From Myxococcales bacterium (lineage in GTDB: Bacteria; Myxococcota_A; UBA9042): a DNA stretch of 64,000 bases. Made by a program: the position numbers and the translations under genes. Below the pieces are notes generated by a model. That model did no database searches, was not told where the DNA came from, and saw only the letters and a list, made by a program, of their open reading frames with translations. Each line of letters opens with the position of its first letter. Position 1 is the stretch's first letter. Where the stretch lies: the NCBI GenBank assembly GCA_947491025.1, contig CANLIC010000022.1:16152-80151 (forward strand). Reading direction: 5' to 3'. Shown here in pieces: positions 19,201-27,342 of this stretch.

Positions 19201-22200
19201 GCACAGCGCGCCGGCCTTGATGGCGACCGGGGCGGTGCAGTTGCCGGTCTTGGTGTCGCAGCCCTCCGACGTGCATTCATTGCCGTCGTCGCAGGCCTTG
19301 GCGACGTGCTTGCAGCCCGTGGCCGGGTCGCAGGAGTCGACGGTGCAGCCGTTGCTGTCGTTGCAGGGGTTGCCAGCGCCACCGCCGCAATTGCCGCCGC
19401 CACAGACCTCGTTGACGGTGCAGGTGGCGCCGTCGTCGCACGGCGTCCCGACGGCGACCGGCTGCAGGGCGCACTTGCCGGTCTTGGCGTCGCAGGCCGC
19501 CTTGAGGCACGTCGTGTCGTCCACCTTGCTGCAGAAGACCGAGGAGTTCGGCAGCGCCTTGCAGGCCGGGGCGGCGCCGGTCTTGTCGCAGTAGAGCAGA
19601 CCGTTGCAGAGGTTGCCGTCGTCCTTGGCGGCGCAGTCGGCGTCGGCCTTGCACTCGCAGGTAAAGGCGCCCGGGGCGCAGGCGCCGAGCTTGCAGGTGT
19701 CGCCCTTGGTGCAGGCGTCGCCGTCGTCACAGACCGTGCCTGGCGATACCTGCGCAGCCTGACAGCCGCCGGTCTTGGGCTGGCACGTGTTCTTGATGCA
19801 GGCGGTGTCGTCGACGTTGGGGCAGGTGACGATGGAGTTCTCCTTGACCTTGCATGCCGGCGTGGCGCCAGTGGTGTCGCAGAAGAGCGTGCCGTTGCAG
19901 AAGTTGCCGTCTTCCTTCGAGATGCAGTCCGAGTCGCTCTTGCAAGCGCAGGTAAAGGTGCCGGCCGCGCACTTGCCCTGGTAGCAGCTGTCGCCGGCCG
20001 TGCAGAGCTCGCCGTCGTCGCACTTGGCGCCGGTCGGCAGGTCGATGAAGCCGCAGAGCCCGGATTTGACGTTGCAGGTGTTCTTGCTGCATTGGGTGTC
20101 GTCGACGCTTGGGCAGCTGACGACCGAGTTCGGCTTGGGCTTGCAGGCGGGCGCGGGTCCCGATTTGTCGCAGATCAGCGTGCCGTTGCAGAGGTTGCCG
20201 TCCTCCTTGGAGGCGCAGTCGGCGTCGACCTTGCACTCGCACGAAAAGGTTCCCGGCACGCAGCTGCCGAGCTTGCAGACATCGCCCTTGGTGCACGGCT
20301 CGCCGTCGTCGCAGAGCGATCCGGGTGCGGCGGCGGTCGGTTGGCAGGCGCCGAGCTTGGGGTTGCAGACATTCTTCAGGCAGGCGGTGTCGTCGACGCC
20401 CGGGCAGACCACGACCGACTTCGCGTTCAGCTTGCAGACCGGCTTGCTGCCCGACTTGTCGCAGTAGAAGGTGCCGGTGCAGAGGTCGCCGTCGACGTCG
20501 ATGCAGTCGGCGTCGGCCTTGCACTCGCAGGTGAACTTGCCCGTCGCGCACTTGCCCTGGGCGCAGCTGTCCCCCGACGTGCACGCGTCGCCGTCGTCGC
20601 AGGGCGTGCCGCCGGGTTGCACGACATAGCTGCACTGACCCGATTTGGGGTTGCAGGTGTTCTTGGAGCAGGCGGTGTCGTCCACGCTCTGGCAGGTAAC
20701 GACCGTTGCAGGATTGACCGCGCACTTGCCGGCGACCGGATCGCAGTATTGCGTGCCGTTGCACAGGTTGCCATCGTCCTTGCTGGCGCAGTCGGCGTCC
20801 GTCGCGCAGTCGCAGACCTTCGCGCCGGGCTTGCACACCTTGCCGTCGCAGACATCGCCCGTGGTGCACTTCTCGCCATCCTCGCAGCCAAAGGGGCCGG
20901 GATCGGCCGCGTTGCCGGCGGAGGGCGGCGCGAAGAGGCAGAATTGCGCGACGATGCCGCCGCCGAGGTCGACCGCCTGGCAGCCTATTTGGTTCACCGC
21001 CGCGCGGGCGTAGACCTCGCACTTGCCCGAGGCGGGGACGCAGACGTTCTTGGCGCAGGCGGTGTCGTTGACGGTCGGGCAGGTGACGATGGTCGCCGGG
21101 TTCAGCTCGCAGCCGCCGGTCTGCTTGTTGCAGAACATCGTGCCATTGCAGAAGTTTCCGTCCTCTTTGCCGGCGCAATCGGCGTTGGTGTTGCACTTGC
21201 AGGTGTCGGTGCCGGCGGTGCAGGCGCCGCCGACGCAGGTCTCGCCGGTGGTGCAAGTGTTGGCGTCGTCGCAGGTCTTGCCCTCGCTGGTCGCGCTCAG
21301 CTTGCAGGTGCCGAGCGCTGGTACGCAGGTGTTCTTGAGGCAGGTGGAGTCCGCCTGGTCATTGCAGTTGATGACGGTCGCCGGGTTCGGCTTGCAGGTG
21401 CCGCCGTTGTCGGTCTTGTCGCAGAATTGGATGCCATTGCAGAGGTTGCCGTCGTCTTCGCAGTCGGTGTCGATCTTGCACTTGCAGGTGTCGGCGCCGC
21501 CGCTGCACGCGCCTTTTAGGCACTGATCGCCCTTGGTGCAGGGATTGCCGTCGTCGCAGGTGCCGCCATCGGCGACCGGCTGCGACTTGCAGGCACCGGT
21601 TTGCGGCTCGCAGGTCGCGACGCTGCAGGGATCGAGCCCCTGTTTGCAGGTGATGGCCGAGGCCGGCTTCGGCCGACAGCGGTAGGGCGCCACGGCCTGA
21701 TCGCAGTACGAGACGCCGGTGCAGAGGTTCTCATCGGCGTCGGGGCAATCCGCGTTTGACTTGCACTCGCAGACCGCGACCGCGCCCGGCGCGCAGGCGC
21801 CGAGCTTGCAGTGATCGCCGCTGGTGCAGGGATCGCCGTCGTCGCAGTGTAGGCCGTCGAGCGCCGGTTGCAGCGCGCAGGCGCCCGTCAGCGGGGCGCA
21901 GGTGGCGCGGACGCAGGCCGTGTCGTCCTTGGGGTCGCAGGCGACGACGGTCTTGGGATCGACCTGGCAGTGGCCGCTGGCGACGTCGCAGCGCAGCGAA
22001 CCGTTGCAGGCGTTGCCGTCGTTCCAAGGCGCGCAGTCGTCATCGCTGTCGCAGCCGGCGGCCGTCGTGCCCCCGCCCCCGGCGCCGGTGTCACCGCCGA
22101 CGAGGCCCTCGCCGTTGCCCCCGCCGCCGGTATCCGCCGCGACGGCGGTGTCGGTGCCAGCGTTGCCCGACTCGGTGCCGCACGCCGCGATGCAGAGCAG

Positions 22201-22236
22201 AAAGATCGCCACTGAGATGCGAAAGGTGCGTTCCAT
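16216..22236 (-). CDS. Giant Cys-rich repeat lipoprotein (2006 residues)
   Basis: ATG 22236 has GGGAGTGACG upstream and gives MERTFRISVAIFLLCIAACG, a lipoprotein signal with lipobox IAAC, so it is exported and lipid-anchored. A short Gly/Asp/Thr linker follows. Then come nine copies of a Cys-rich module of about 75-80 residues, each built like CKxDADC-x-KEDGNLCNGT-x-x-CDK, a proline/valine link and CDDGDACT-x-GDxC-x-x-GxC. The middle of the protein (about 1010-1500) is Cys-poor and looks like beta-propeller-type repeats (FVSRYDATLLAERMRWS; LRRLDSAGKTLWT). The C-terminal third has two more Cys modules around another beta-rich region. Such proteins are common in Myxococcota and their role is unknown; adhesion or a surface scaffold is a guess. 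It converges with nadA, with only 43 bp between them. Confidence 0.85.
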   Translation of the reverse strand: MERTFRISVAIFLLCIAACGTESGNAGTDTAVAADTGGGGNGEGLVGGDTGAGGGGTTAAGCDSDDDCAPWNDGNACNGSLRCDVASGHCQVDPKTVVACDPKDDTACVRATCAPLTGACALQPALDGLHCDDGDPCTSGDHCKLGACAPGAVAVCECKSNADCPDADENLCTGVSYCDQAVAPYRCRPKPASAITCKQGLDPCSVATCEPQTGACKSQPVADGGTCDDGNPCTKGDQCLKGACSGGADTCKCKIDTDCEDDGNLCNGIQFCDKTDNGGTCKPNPATVINCNDQADSTCLKNTCVPALGTCKLSATSEGKTCDDANTCTTGETCVGGACTAGTDTCKCNTNADCAGKEDGNFCNGTMFCNKQTGGCELNPATIVTCPTVNDTACAKNVCVPASGKCEVYARAAVNQIGCQAVDLGGGIVAQFCLFAPPSAGNAADPGPFGCEDGEKCTTGDVCDGKVCKPGAKVCDCATDADCASKDDGNLCNGTQYCDPVAGKCAVNPATVVTCQSVDDTACSKNTCNPKSGQCSYVVQPGGTPCDDGDACTSGDSCAQGKCATGKFTCECKADADCIDVDGDLCTGTFYCDKSGSKPVCKLNAKSVVVCPGVDDTACLKNVCNPKLGACQPTAAAPGSLCDDGEPCTKGDVCKLGSCVPGTFSCECKVDADCASKEDGNLCNGTLICDKSGPAPACKPKPNSVVSCPSVDDTQCSKNTCNVKSGLCGFIDLPTGAKCDDGELCTAGDSCYQGKCAAGTFTCACKSDSDCISKEDGNFCNGTLFCDTTGATPACKVKENSIVTCPNVDDTACIKNTCQPKTGGCQAAQVSPGTVCDDGDACTKGDTCKLGACAPGAFTCECKADADCAAKDDGNLCNGLLYCDKTGAAPACKALPNSSVFCSKVDDTTCLKAACDAKTGKCALQPVAVGTPCDDGATCTVNEVCGGGNCGGGAGNPCNDSNGCTVDSCDPATGCKHVAKACDDGNECTSEGCDTKTGNCTAPVAIKAGALCNADADGCTAGDVCDGKGICKAGTVVNCQASQNPCEQALCVAKGNNDYACATTKRPDGSACDDDASCNIGAVCKAGACQPATLPTLYGTPTAPNLPAIGAATGFTVLRDVASLPGRDVGVAGQRRAKVGDAATTNKAFVSRYDATLLAERMRWSVEFAGAVASDKTAAVALSAVGDDLVVASDLALANGVISADLRRLDSAGKTLWTAASANLAWAVPGNANPGAAGRVLAVSANANGTIALALAPVVAKGATLDGQVQTAAHEVFRVVIAGVDGSKASEWLRVPAEVWGPTTIDRGDLRWNGTIDFDFTATLRATTAANKIYNMATAARISASGATVIPGALEAIYGLNTDDLGGKEGFVGQVLARDGSGRTVRGRLREQSPDIVDGLFERTDAQGVNPLRFDTKLVGEPTRIARLGEEWLAFGGVLASDTGVAFGAMDGRGNLVWSRSIVGAAWRFAGLAVDAQQNLLVAASETKGGTSYGRVLRLDAFGHESCAAAGACIGKTSDACVDGDACTRDGCDGQTGCTHLATDALACDPNNGCSSRAVCSAGACKQDEQGRLFTTVSDIGISLLSQPYADDKLGICWLNYQSAGNTLPPTRLCLPVDKGPLPLDTNTAPSAACNNMAALDESIQESVEAIPAAPGGVPGCVRAGDAFVSGKLGHRATFTIRSPQWNFDYNNCALTSCDEKALAMHRTPAGAAWGVHYDTPALTGPIRVRRLTKASVSSATSAATVTFARATVGAYAASAARLDDGLLLATTLPVSGNSQGRLTSITTTAATLYQASAAVAGRDVIAYAVAPIADGGAVVVGQATADGALVTSWRWRVNKSGQTLWSKTPSSPDGVALVAVRPLAGHILAVGGKQDNANYSGLLVSMRYDTGVSHFERGLGPSIAGFGSNWARVVDLPDGGYGVLWRRFNGSYNRVAVTRTDGFGHPTCTAAGGCANKSLVDCDDGIACNVDGCDGKTGKCTHDNFASTAPCGVSGVCNVSASCIE

Positions 22237-22580
22237 CGTCACTCCCGGTCGCCAGGCGGCATCACGGCGATTCAACCCCGCTACTGCCAACATGCGGCGC
22301 CTCTAAGGCGCCAAGCCATTGTGGCGGACTCCGCTGGTTTTCGCCAGCGAGAGTTGGCCGCAGGCGCTAAGGCGCGCTCGCCTGCAGGGCCGCTTCCGCC
22401 GAGCATGCCGCGTCGGCGCAGGCCCGGAGAGGTCCCAGCGGCGCCGCAGCAAGCGCCTCTCTCGCGACCGCCGCCGACCCACAGATCGCTTGACCGCCGC
22501 GGCGCCACCCTGGCAGCCTGCGAGCAGGCACGGTGAACCGAAAGATGAGGCAAAACCCCCGACCAGGAGTTGCCCGCCAG
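22237..22580. other. Divergent intergenic region between two lipoprotein genes
   Basis: About 344 bp that must hold promoters for the giant Cys-repeat lipoprotein (minus) and the DUF1566 lipoprotein (plus). No operator, riboswitch or repeat was recognised. ATG 22533 lies in frame with the downstream gene but gives an unusually long pre-signal region. Confidence 0.35.
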
Positions 22581-24131
22581 ATGCGTAACCCTTGGCAAGT
22601 TCTAACGTCTGCTGTTGCCTCGGCTCTGTCGCGACCCACCCCTTCGCACGAAGGCCGCCGTGGAGCTGCGTCGCGCCGGCTGGACAGGTCCTTGCCGACG
22701 CTGCTGGCGCTCGTAGGGCTCACGCTCGCTGGCTGGGGCTGCACCGTCGACGGCAAGTGTCAGAAGGGTTGGATCAAGGACGTGGACGGTTCATGCAAGC
22801 CCCTCGATTGCGGCTGGCGCATGATCGCAGTGGACGGTGAATGCGTGTTCGAAGCCTACAAGTACCCAGATGGCGGTGACGCTGGCCAATGTTACTTCGA
22901 CACGTACACCGGCTACCAGGCAGAGACGATCGACGGCATCTGCTACGTCACGGACCGGGATGCGGACGCCGATCAGAGCTCCGACGGGGCCGGAGTCGCC
23001 AGCGACGCAGCCGACGGCCAAGCGCTTGAGACCGTGGGCGAAGTGATCGAAGACGCAAGGGGCGCACAGGACGCGCTCGACGCGGATGTCGCGCCCGTGG
23101 CCGTGCCCTGCGTCGACGACAACGACGGCGGCTGGATCTGCGACGACAAGGTGAACTGCACCGAAGACAAGTGCGATCTGGCGACCAAAACCTGCACCTT
23201 CACGCCCAAGAACTCGGGTTGCCACGACGGCAAGCCCTGCACGGTCGACCACTGCGTGGCAAGCGGCACCAGCTTCACCTGCACCTACGACCTCGTCACC
23301 GGCGCCTGCGACGACGGCGACGCCTGCACCGGGCAGGGCACCTGTCTCGGCGCCACCTGCGTCGCGGAGCCGCTGAATTGCAACGACGGCAACCCCTGCA
23401 CCACCGACAGCTGCCAGTCCGGATGCCAGCACCTGGTCCACGACGGGGCCTGCGACCTCGACGGCAGCGTCTGCACGCCAGACGTCTGCGTCGGTACCGT
23501 CTGCACCGCCGGGGCGCCCAACGCCTGCGACGATGGCAGCGCCTGCACGCTCGACGCCTGCAACGCCGTGACCGGCTGCAGCTCGACGCCCCTCGCGGCC
23601 GGGACGGCCTGCAACGACGGCGCTGCGTGCACCACCGGCGATGGTTGCACCAACGGCGTCTGCGCCGGCACGCCGCTGAGCTGCGCGGCGGGTCAGACCT
23701 GCATCGCCGGCGCTTGCGCCGTGCCCAACTTCGACTGGGCCCACTGGAAGCCGGTGGCAGTCCCGAGCGGCTTCACCGTCGTTGGCGACACGGTGAGCCA
23801 CGCCCTCACCGGCCGGGTCTGGCAGCGCGGCGTTGCGGCCGACACCCTCAACTTCGCCGAGGCGGTGGCGTACTGCGAGGGCCTGGCTTTGGCCGGCCAC
23901 AGCGACTGGCGCCTGCCGACCGCCGTCGAGCTGATGAGCGTGCTCGACCTGACCGTGCTCGGCGGGGGGGCGCTGATCGACGCCACGGCGTTTCCCAACA
24001 CGCCGGTGGCGGCGTTCTGGTCCGGAACGGCCTGGGGTGGCAGCGGCTGGAGCGTCGGCATCTCCTTCGACAACGGCAACGGCGGGCCCATCGAGGCCAC
24101 GTCCAAGCGGCACGTGCGCTGCATCCGCTGA
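22581..24131 (+). CDS. Cys-rich lipoprotein with C-terminal DUF1566 domain
   Basis: About 516 residues from ATG 22581 (AGGAG 11 bases upstream; ATG 22533 is an alternative). The hydrophobic stretch LPTLLALVGLTLAGWGC ends in a plausible lipobox Cys, though the region before it is long for a signal peptide. After the Cys come KCQKGWIKDVDGSCK and similar Cys pairs, an Asp/Ala-rich linker, then Cys modules of the CNDGNPCTTDSCQ / CDDGSACTLDAC type. The last 130 residues are a DUF1566 (Lcl C-terminal-like) domain: GRVWQRG ... FAEAVAYCEGLALAGHSDWRLPT, ending RHVRCIR. DUF1566 is a C-type-lectin-like fold found in secreted proteins. The next gene, 35 bp on, is a second DUF1566 protein, so the two are probably co-transcribed. 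Confidence 0.8.
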   Translation: MRNPWQVLTSAVASALSRPTPSHEGRRGAASRRLDRSLPTLLALVGLTLAGWGCTVDGKCQKGWIKDVDGSCKPLDCGWRMIAVDGECVFEAYKYPDGGDAGQCYFDTYTGYQAETIDGICYVTDRDADADQSSDGAGVASDAADGQALETVGEVIEDARGAQDALDADVAPVAVPCVDDNDGGWICDDKVNCTEDKCDLATKTCTFTPKNSGCHDGKPCTVDHCVASGTSFTCTYDLVTGACDDGDACTGQGTCLGATCVAEPLNCNDGNPCTTDSCQSGCQHLVHDGACDLDGSVCTPDVCVGTVCTAGAPNACDDGSACTLDACNAVTGCSSTPLAAGTACNDGAACTTGDGCTNGVCAGTPLSCAAGQTCIAGACAVPNFDWAHWKPVAVPSGFTVVGDTVSHALTGRVWQRGVAADTLNFAEAVAYCEGLALAGHSDWRLPTAVELMSVLDLTVLGGGALIDATAFPNTPVAAFWSGTAWGGSGWSVGISFDNGNGGPIEATSKRHVRCIR

Positions 24132-24166
24132 GTCGGCCCGCACCGCAACGAGAGAGGATCTCCGCC

Positions 24167-24646
24167 ATGATCAGCAGCTCGCGCACCAACCGGACACGCT
24201 GGCTCGTCGCCGCCGCGCTGCTGCTCAGCCTGCCGCTGGCCTGGGCGGCGGCACCGACGGGCAAGTTCACCGCCGGTACTGGCTTCGTGGTCGACAACCA
24301 GACCGGCCTGACGTGGCAGCACCCGACCAGCGGCGGCCAGATGAGCTACGTCGCCGCCCAGACCGCCTGCGGCGACCTGGTGCTCGACGGCAAGGACGAC
24401 TGGCGGCTGCCAACCTTGCAAGAGCTCTACTCTTTGGTCGACTTCAACGTCGTCGGCCTCGCGGCCTACATCGACGCCACGGCCTTCCCAGGTACCAGCT
24501 TTGGTCAGCATTGGACTGCCACCCAGGCGCCGAGCAAGCTCGCCAGCAGCGACCGGTTTGCAGTGGCATTCAACAGCAATTACGGCCCCGTCCACAACAC
24601 GCTCTCCATCAGCTTCTCGAGCGCCTACGTGCGCTGCGTGCGCTGA
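24167..24646 (+). CDS. Small secreted DUF1566 protein
   Basis: A 159-residue protein. ATG 24167 follows GAGAGAGG. It starts with a cleavable signal peptide (WLVAAALLLSLPLAWAAAP). The mature part is almost only a DUF1566 domain: FVVDNQTGLTWQHP, AAQTACGDLVLDGKDDWRLP, LQELYSLVDFN, and the ending SSAYVRCVR. It is a stand-alone version of the domain at the end of the upstream lipoprotein, with the same order of motifs (T-G-L-W-Q, DWRLPT, C-terminal VRC-R). A tandem duplication is likely. A longer plus-strand frame begins upstream, but it only reads the previous gene out of frame. Confidence 0.85.
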   Translation: MISSSRTNRTRWLVAAALLLSLPLAWAAAPTGKFTAGTGFVVDNQTGLTWQHPTSGGQMSYVAAQTACGDLVLDGKDDWRLPTLQELYSLVDFNVVGLAAYIDATAFPGTSFGQHWTATQAPSKLASSDRFAVAFNSNYGPVHNTLSISFSSAYVRCVR

Positions 24647-25337
24647 TTTCCTGCCCTGCCGGTGATGGCGCGGCGGGCCCCGGGCGGGATCTTGCGCATC
24701 TTCTGGCGGCTGCGCCGCTCCTTTCGGCTCAGAAGGCGCCATGGCCACGTCGCAGTGGGGTCGCTCTGAGGCCGAAGTCTGGCGACGCCGCGTCACCGCC
24801 TCAGCCGTCGCCACCCTTGGCGCAGGGCGATGGCGCGGCCGATGTGGCGGCGAGCGACGCCCCAGTTCGGGCAGCGAGGCCGCCGCCGCCAGCTCCCCAG
24901 CCGGTCGCCGTGGCGGCTCGCGACGACAGGCGCCGAGCGACCACGCCCCAATGGGCCCGGCGAGTTGTGCATCAGGAAGCGTCGCGCCAAAGCCAGCAAG
25001 ATCGGATCGTGACATGGCGGCGACTTCGGCGCGCGAGCAAGGGCCTGAAGGCCCAGGAATGGCAGCGCTATTACGAGCCTCAGCGACGCCGCCGCGGCCG
25101 GCGAGGACAAGCCGGGACCGAGTCGAATTCAATGGCCTTGGTACCAGCGCCGCGAGCTCCCCGACGCAGCGGTAGGGGAGGAAGCGCTGCTTGGCGAGCA
25201 TGGCGGCAGCGCTGTTGAGGTGTCGCACCGTGGCCAGCCTCGCGAGCGAACCGTTCGCCAGCGAGGGACTCAATTGACGGACCTCCCTCGGCCCCCTAGC
25301 GTAGCGACCTGACTAGGCTCTGCGGTCACGAGGTCCA
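24647..25337. other. 690-bp region without a recognisable gene
   Basis: Several frames are open (for example minus strand 24793-25110), but none has a good ribosome site, a recognisable domain or convincing composition. A GC-rich hairpin (GGCGGCTGCGCCGCTCC) near 24706 could be a weak terminator for the DUF1566 pair. The stretch borders the OLD-type gene and may be leftover or transferred DNA. Confidence 0.35.
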
Positions 25338-27113
25338 ATGCGGCTCTTGCACTATGTCGAGTTGGAGAACTTCAAGCGCTTTGGCGACCGCCAACGCATC
25401 GAACTAGACCAGCCCGCGGTCCTCATCGGCCCCAACAATACGGGCAAGACCAGCGTCATTCAGGCGCTCGCGCTCTGGAGCCAGGCCGTCCGCGCTTGGT
25501 ACGCGGCGCGCAAGGACTCGACCGCGACGCAGCGGACGGGCATCGCGCTCAACCGACTCGCCATCGTCGCCGTCCCGGTGACGCGGACGCGGATGTTCTG
25601 GCACCGAGCCCGCGTGCGGAAAGGGAACCTGGATATCCCGATGATCATTACCGTCGGGGTCGCGACCCCTGCCGGCGTGCGGTCCCTCGCCATGCGTTTT
25701 CGCAACCAGGGCAATGACCTCGTGTACTGCGAGCCCTTGGAGGGCGCGGACGTAGACCCCGACCTGTTGCGCGTCGCCGCCAACATCGCGGTCGAGTTGC
25801 TGTATCCGATGTCAGGCCTCGAGGTCGAGGAGCCGGTGCTGCAGCCAGGGCGGATCGATGTCCTACTTGGGCAGGGGCAGACCGCGCAGGTGCTGCGCAA
25901 CCTCTGCCTGCTCTGCTATCGCAACAGCATGGAGGATTGGCGCAAGATCCAGCGGCTGATGGCGCGCTTGTTCACCGTCGAGCTCTCCGAGCCGCACGAG
26001 ACGGTGCGCGGCAGCATTGGCCTCCATTACCGCGAACCCGACGTAAGCGAGCCGCTCGACCTCTCGTCTGCCGGCCGTGGCTTCCAGCAGATGCTGCTGC
26101 TGCTGGCATACCTCTACACCCACAAGCGAAGCGTGTTGCTGGTCGACGAGCCAGACGCGCACCTCGAGATCTTGCGGCAGCGGCAGGTCTATCTCTTGCT
26201 GCGGGAGATCGCTACCGACAACGACGCGCAGGTCGTGCTCGTCACCCACTCCGAGGTCATCCTCGACGAGGCGTTGGACCGCAACTTGACCCTCATCCTC
26301 GACGGCAAGGCCGATGACCTCGCCCAGAAGCAGGACATCCGAAACAGCCTGAAACACTTCGGCACCGCCCACTACGTGCGCGCGCGCCAGGCTGGTTACG
26401 TGCTCTACATCGAAGGCAGCACCGACCTCGCCATGCTGCGCGCGCTCGCCGAGCGACTGCGCCATCCTTCGGCAGCGGTGCTGGACGAGCGCGTCAACGC
26501 CTTCTATGTCCAAGACAACTACCCCGACCGCCACGACGACGCCGAGTTCGACCGGGTCGAGGGAGGCTTCGGCATTCCGCCCAAGAAGCACTTCGACGGC
26601 CTGCGTGCGCTGGTGCCTGGGCTGCGCGGCCTCGCGATTCTCGACAGCGACGGCCGTCGGCGCCTGAACGAGGACTACGGCGCGCTGGTGATGACCTACT
26701 GGCTGCGCTATGAGCTCGAAAACTACGTAGTTTCACCTGAGGTCCTGCGCGCCTACGCACTGTCCCGCTGCGACGATCTCCCGCTCTTTGGCGGCTTCCG
26801 TGACGACATTCGCGCCGCGCTCGACGATACCGTGCGCGATGACGTCTTCGATGGCGACCAGGAGGCGTTCGAGACCTGGAGCCAGGCCGAGCCGCGGCAG
26901 GCGCGCCTGATCTGGACCAAAGCGACGGAGAACCGAAAGCTGAGCGCGGTGGCGGAAGCGTACTTTCGGCGCCTCGCGACGCGGACGCGGCAGCCGATGT
27001 TGCTGCGCAAGGGCGAGCTGCACCGCCTCGTGCAGTGGCTCGAACCCGACACGCTGCCGGCGGAGATCGCGGAAAAGTTGGCGCGGGTGCAGCGGCTGAT
27101 CGAAGGGACATGA
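25338..27113 (+). CDS. OLD-family-like ATPase with C-terminal TOPRIM-type domain (possible phage defence)
   Basis: A 591-residue protein; ATG 25338 follows GAGGTCCA. The N-terminal half is an ABC-type ATPase of the AAA15/OLD class: LENFKRFG, Walker A GPNNTGKTS (31-39), signature LSSAGRGFQQ (242-251), Walker B VLLVDEPDAH (about 266-275) and VTHS (302-305). The C-terminal half has TOPRIM-like acidic motifs: YIEGSTD (E359) and AILDSDG (D436, D438), then RYELENYVVSPE, common in OLD-type nucleases. OLD proteins cut DNA or sense phage replication; relatives serve in Gabija and PARIS-like systems. No helicase, reverse transcriptase or methylase partner is adjacent. It stands alone, next to a gene-poor stretch and facing a truncated operon, as expected for an acquired defence gene. 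The defence role is inferred. Confidence 0.8.
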   Translation: MRLLHYVELENFKRFGDRQRIELDQPAVLIGPNNTGKTSVIQALALWSQAVRAWYAARKDSTATQRTGIALNRLAIVAVPVTRTRMFWHRARVRKGNLDIPMIITVGVATPAGVRSLAMRFRNQGNDLVYCEPLEGADVDPDLLRVAANIAVELLYPMSGLEVEEPVLQPGRIDVLLGQGQTAQVLRNLCLLCYRNSMEDWRKIQRLMARLFTVELSEPHETVRGSIGLHYREPDVSEPLDLSSAGRGFQQMLLLLAYLYTHKRSVLLVDEPDAHLEILRQRQVYLLLREIATDNDAQVVLVTHSEVILDEALDRNLTLILDGKADDLAQKQDIRNSLKHFGTAHYVRARQAGYVLYIEGSTDLAMLRALAERLRHPSAAVLDERVNAFYVQDNYPDRHDDAEFDRVEGGFGIPPKKHFDGLRALVPGLRGLAILDSDGRRRLNEDYGALVMTYWLRYELENYVVSPEVLRAYALSRCDDLPLFGGFRDDIRAALDDTVRDDVFDGDQEAFETWSQAEPRQARLIWTKATENRKLSAVAEAYFRRLATRTRQPMLLRKGELHRLVQWLEPDTLPAEIAEKLARVQRLIEGT

Positions 27114-27342
27114 GGCCTGCGGCGGCGGAGCGGGCGGGGCGTCGAGGTCGGTCCGCGCCTGGCGCGCAAGGATGGGAATGCGATGGCAATTGGCGCCGCG
27201 CTGCGCGCGCCAGCAGGTAAGCCTCGCTGGCCTTGAGGAGGTGCGGCGCGGCGAGGCGCAGGGCGTCGAGGCGCAGCTCCAGGATGGCGCCCTCGGCGTC
27301 GAGGCTGGCGCAGACCAGCGGCGCGGCGGGCGGCGCGTTCAC
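27114..27342 (-). pseudogene. Possible 5' remnant of the gene after oah
   Basis: A GTG at 27342 overlaps the oah stop (GTGA), the usual sign of a coupled next gene. The frame reads MNAPPAAPLVCASLDAEGAI and then LELRLDA, which resembles the first strands of enoyl-CoA hydratase-type proteins such as the dienoyl-CoA hydratase (dch) often found with had and oah. After about 25 codons the resemblance is lost, and the frame runs antisense into the OLD-type gene at 27113. I read it as a gene whose 3' part was lost when the neighbouring DNA changed, but the piece is too short to be sure. Confidence 0.25.

Noticed and set aside
17212..21519. 1435-codon plus-strand open frame rich in Val/Ala/Gly
   Set aside because: Antisense of the Cys-repeat lipoprotein; GC-rich third positions and CDDG codons keep it open. 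No start signal or domain.
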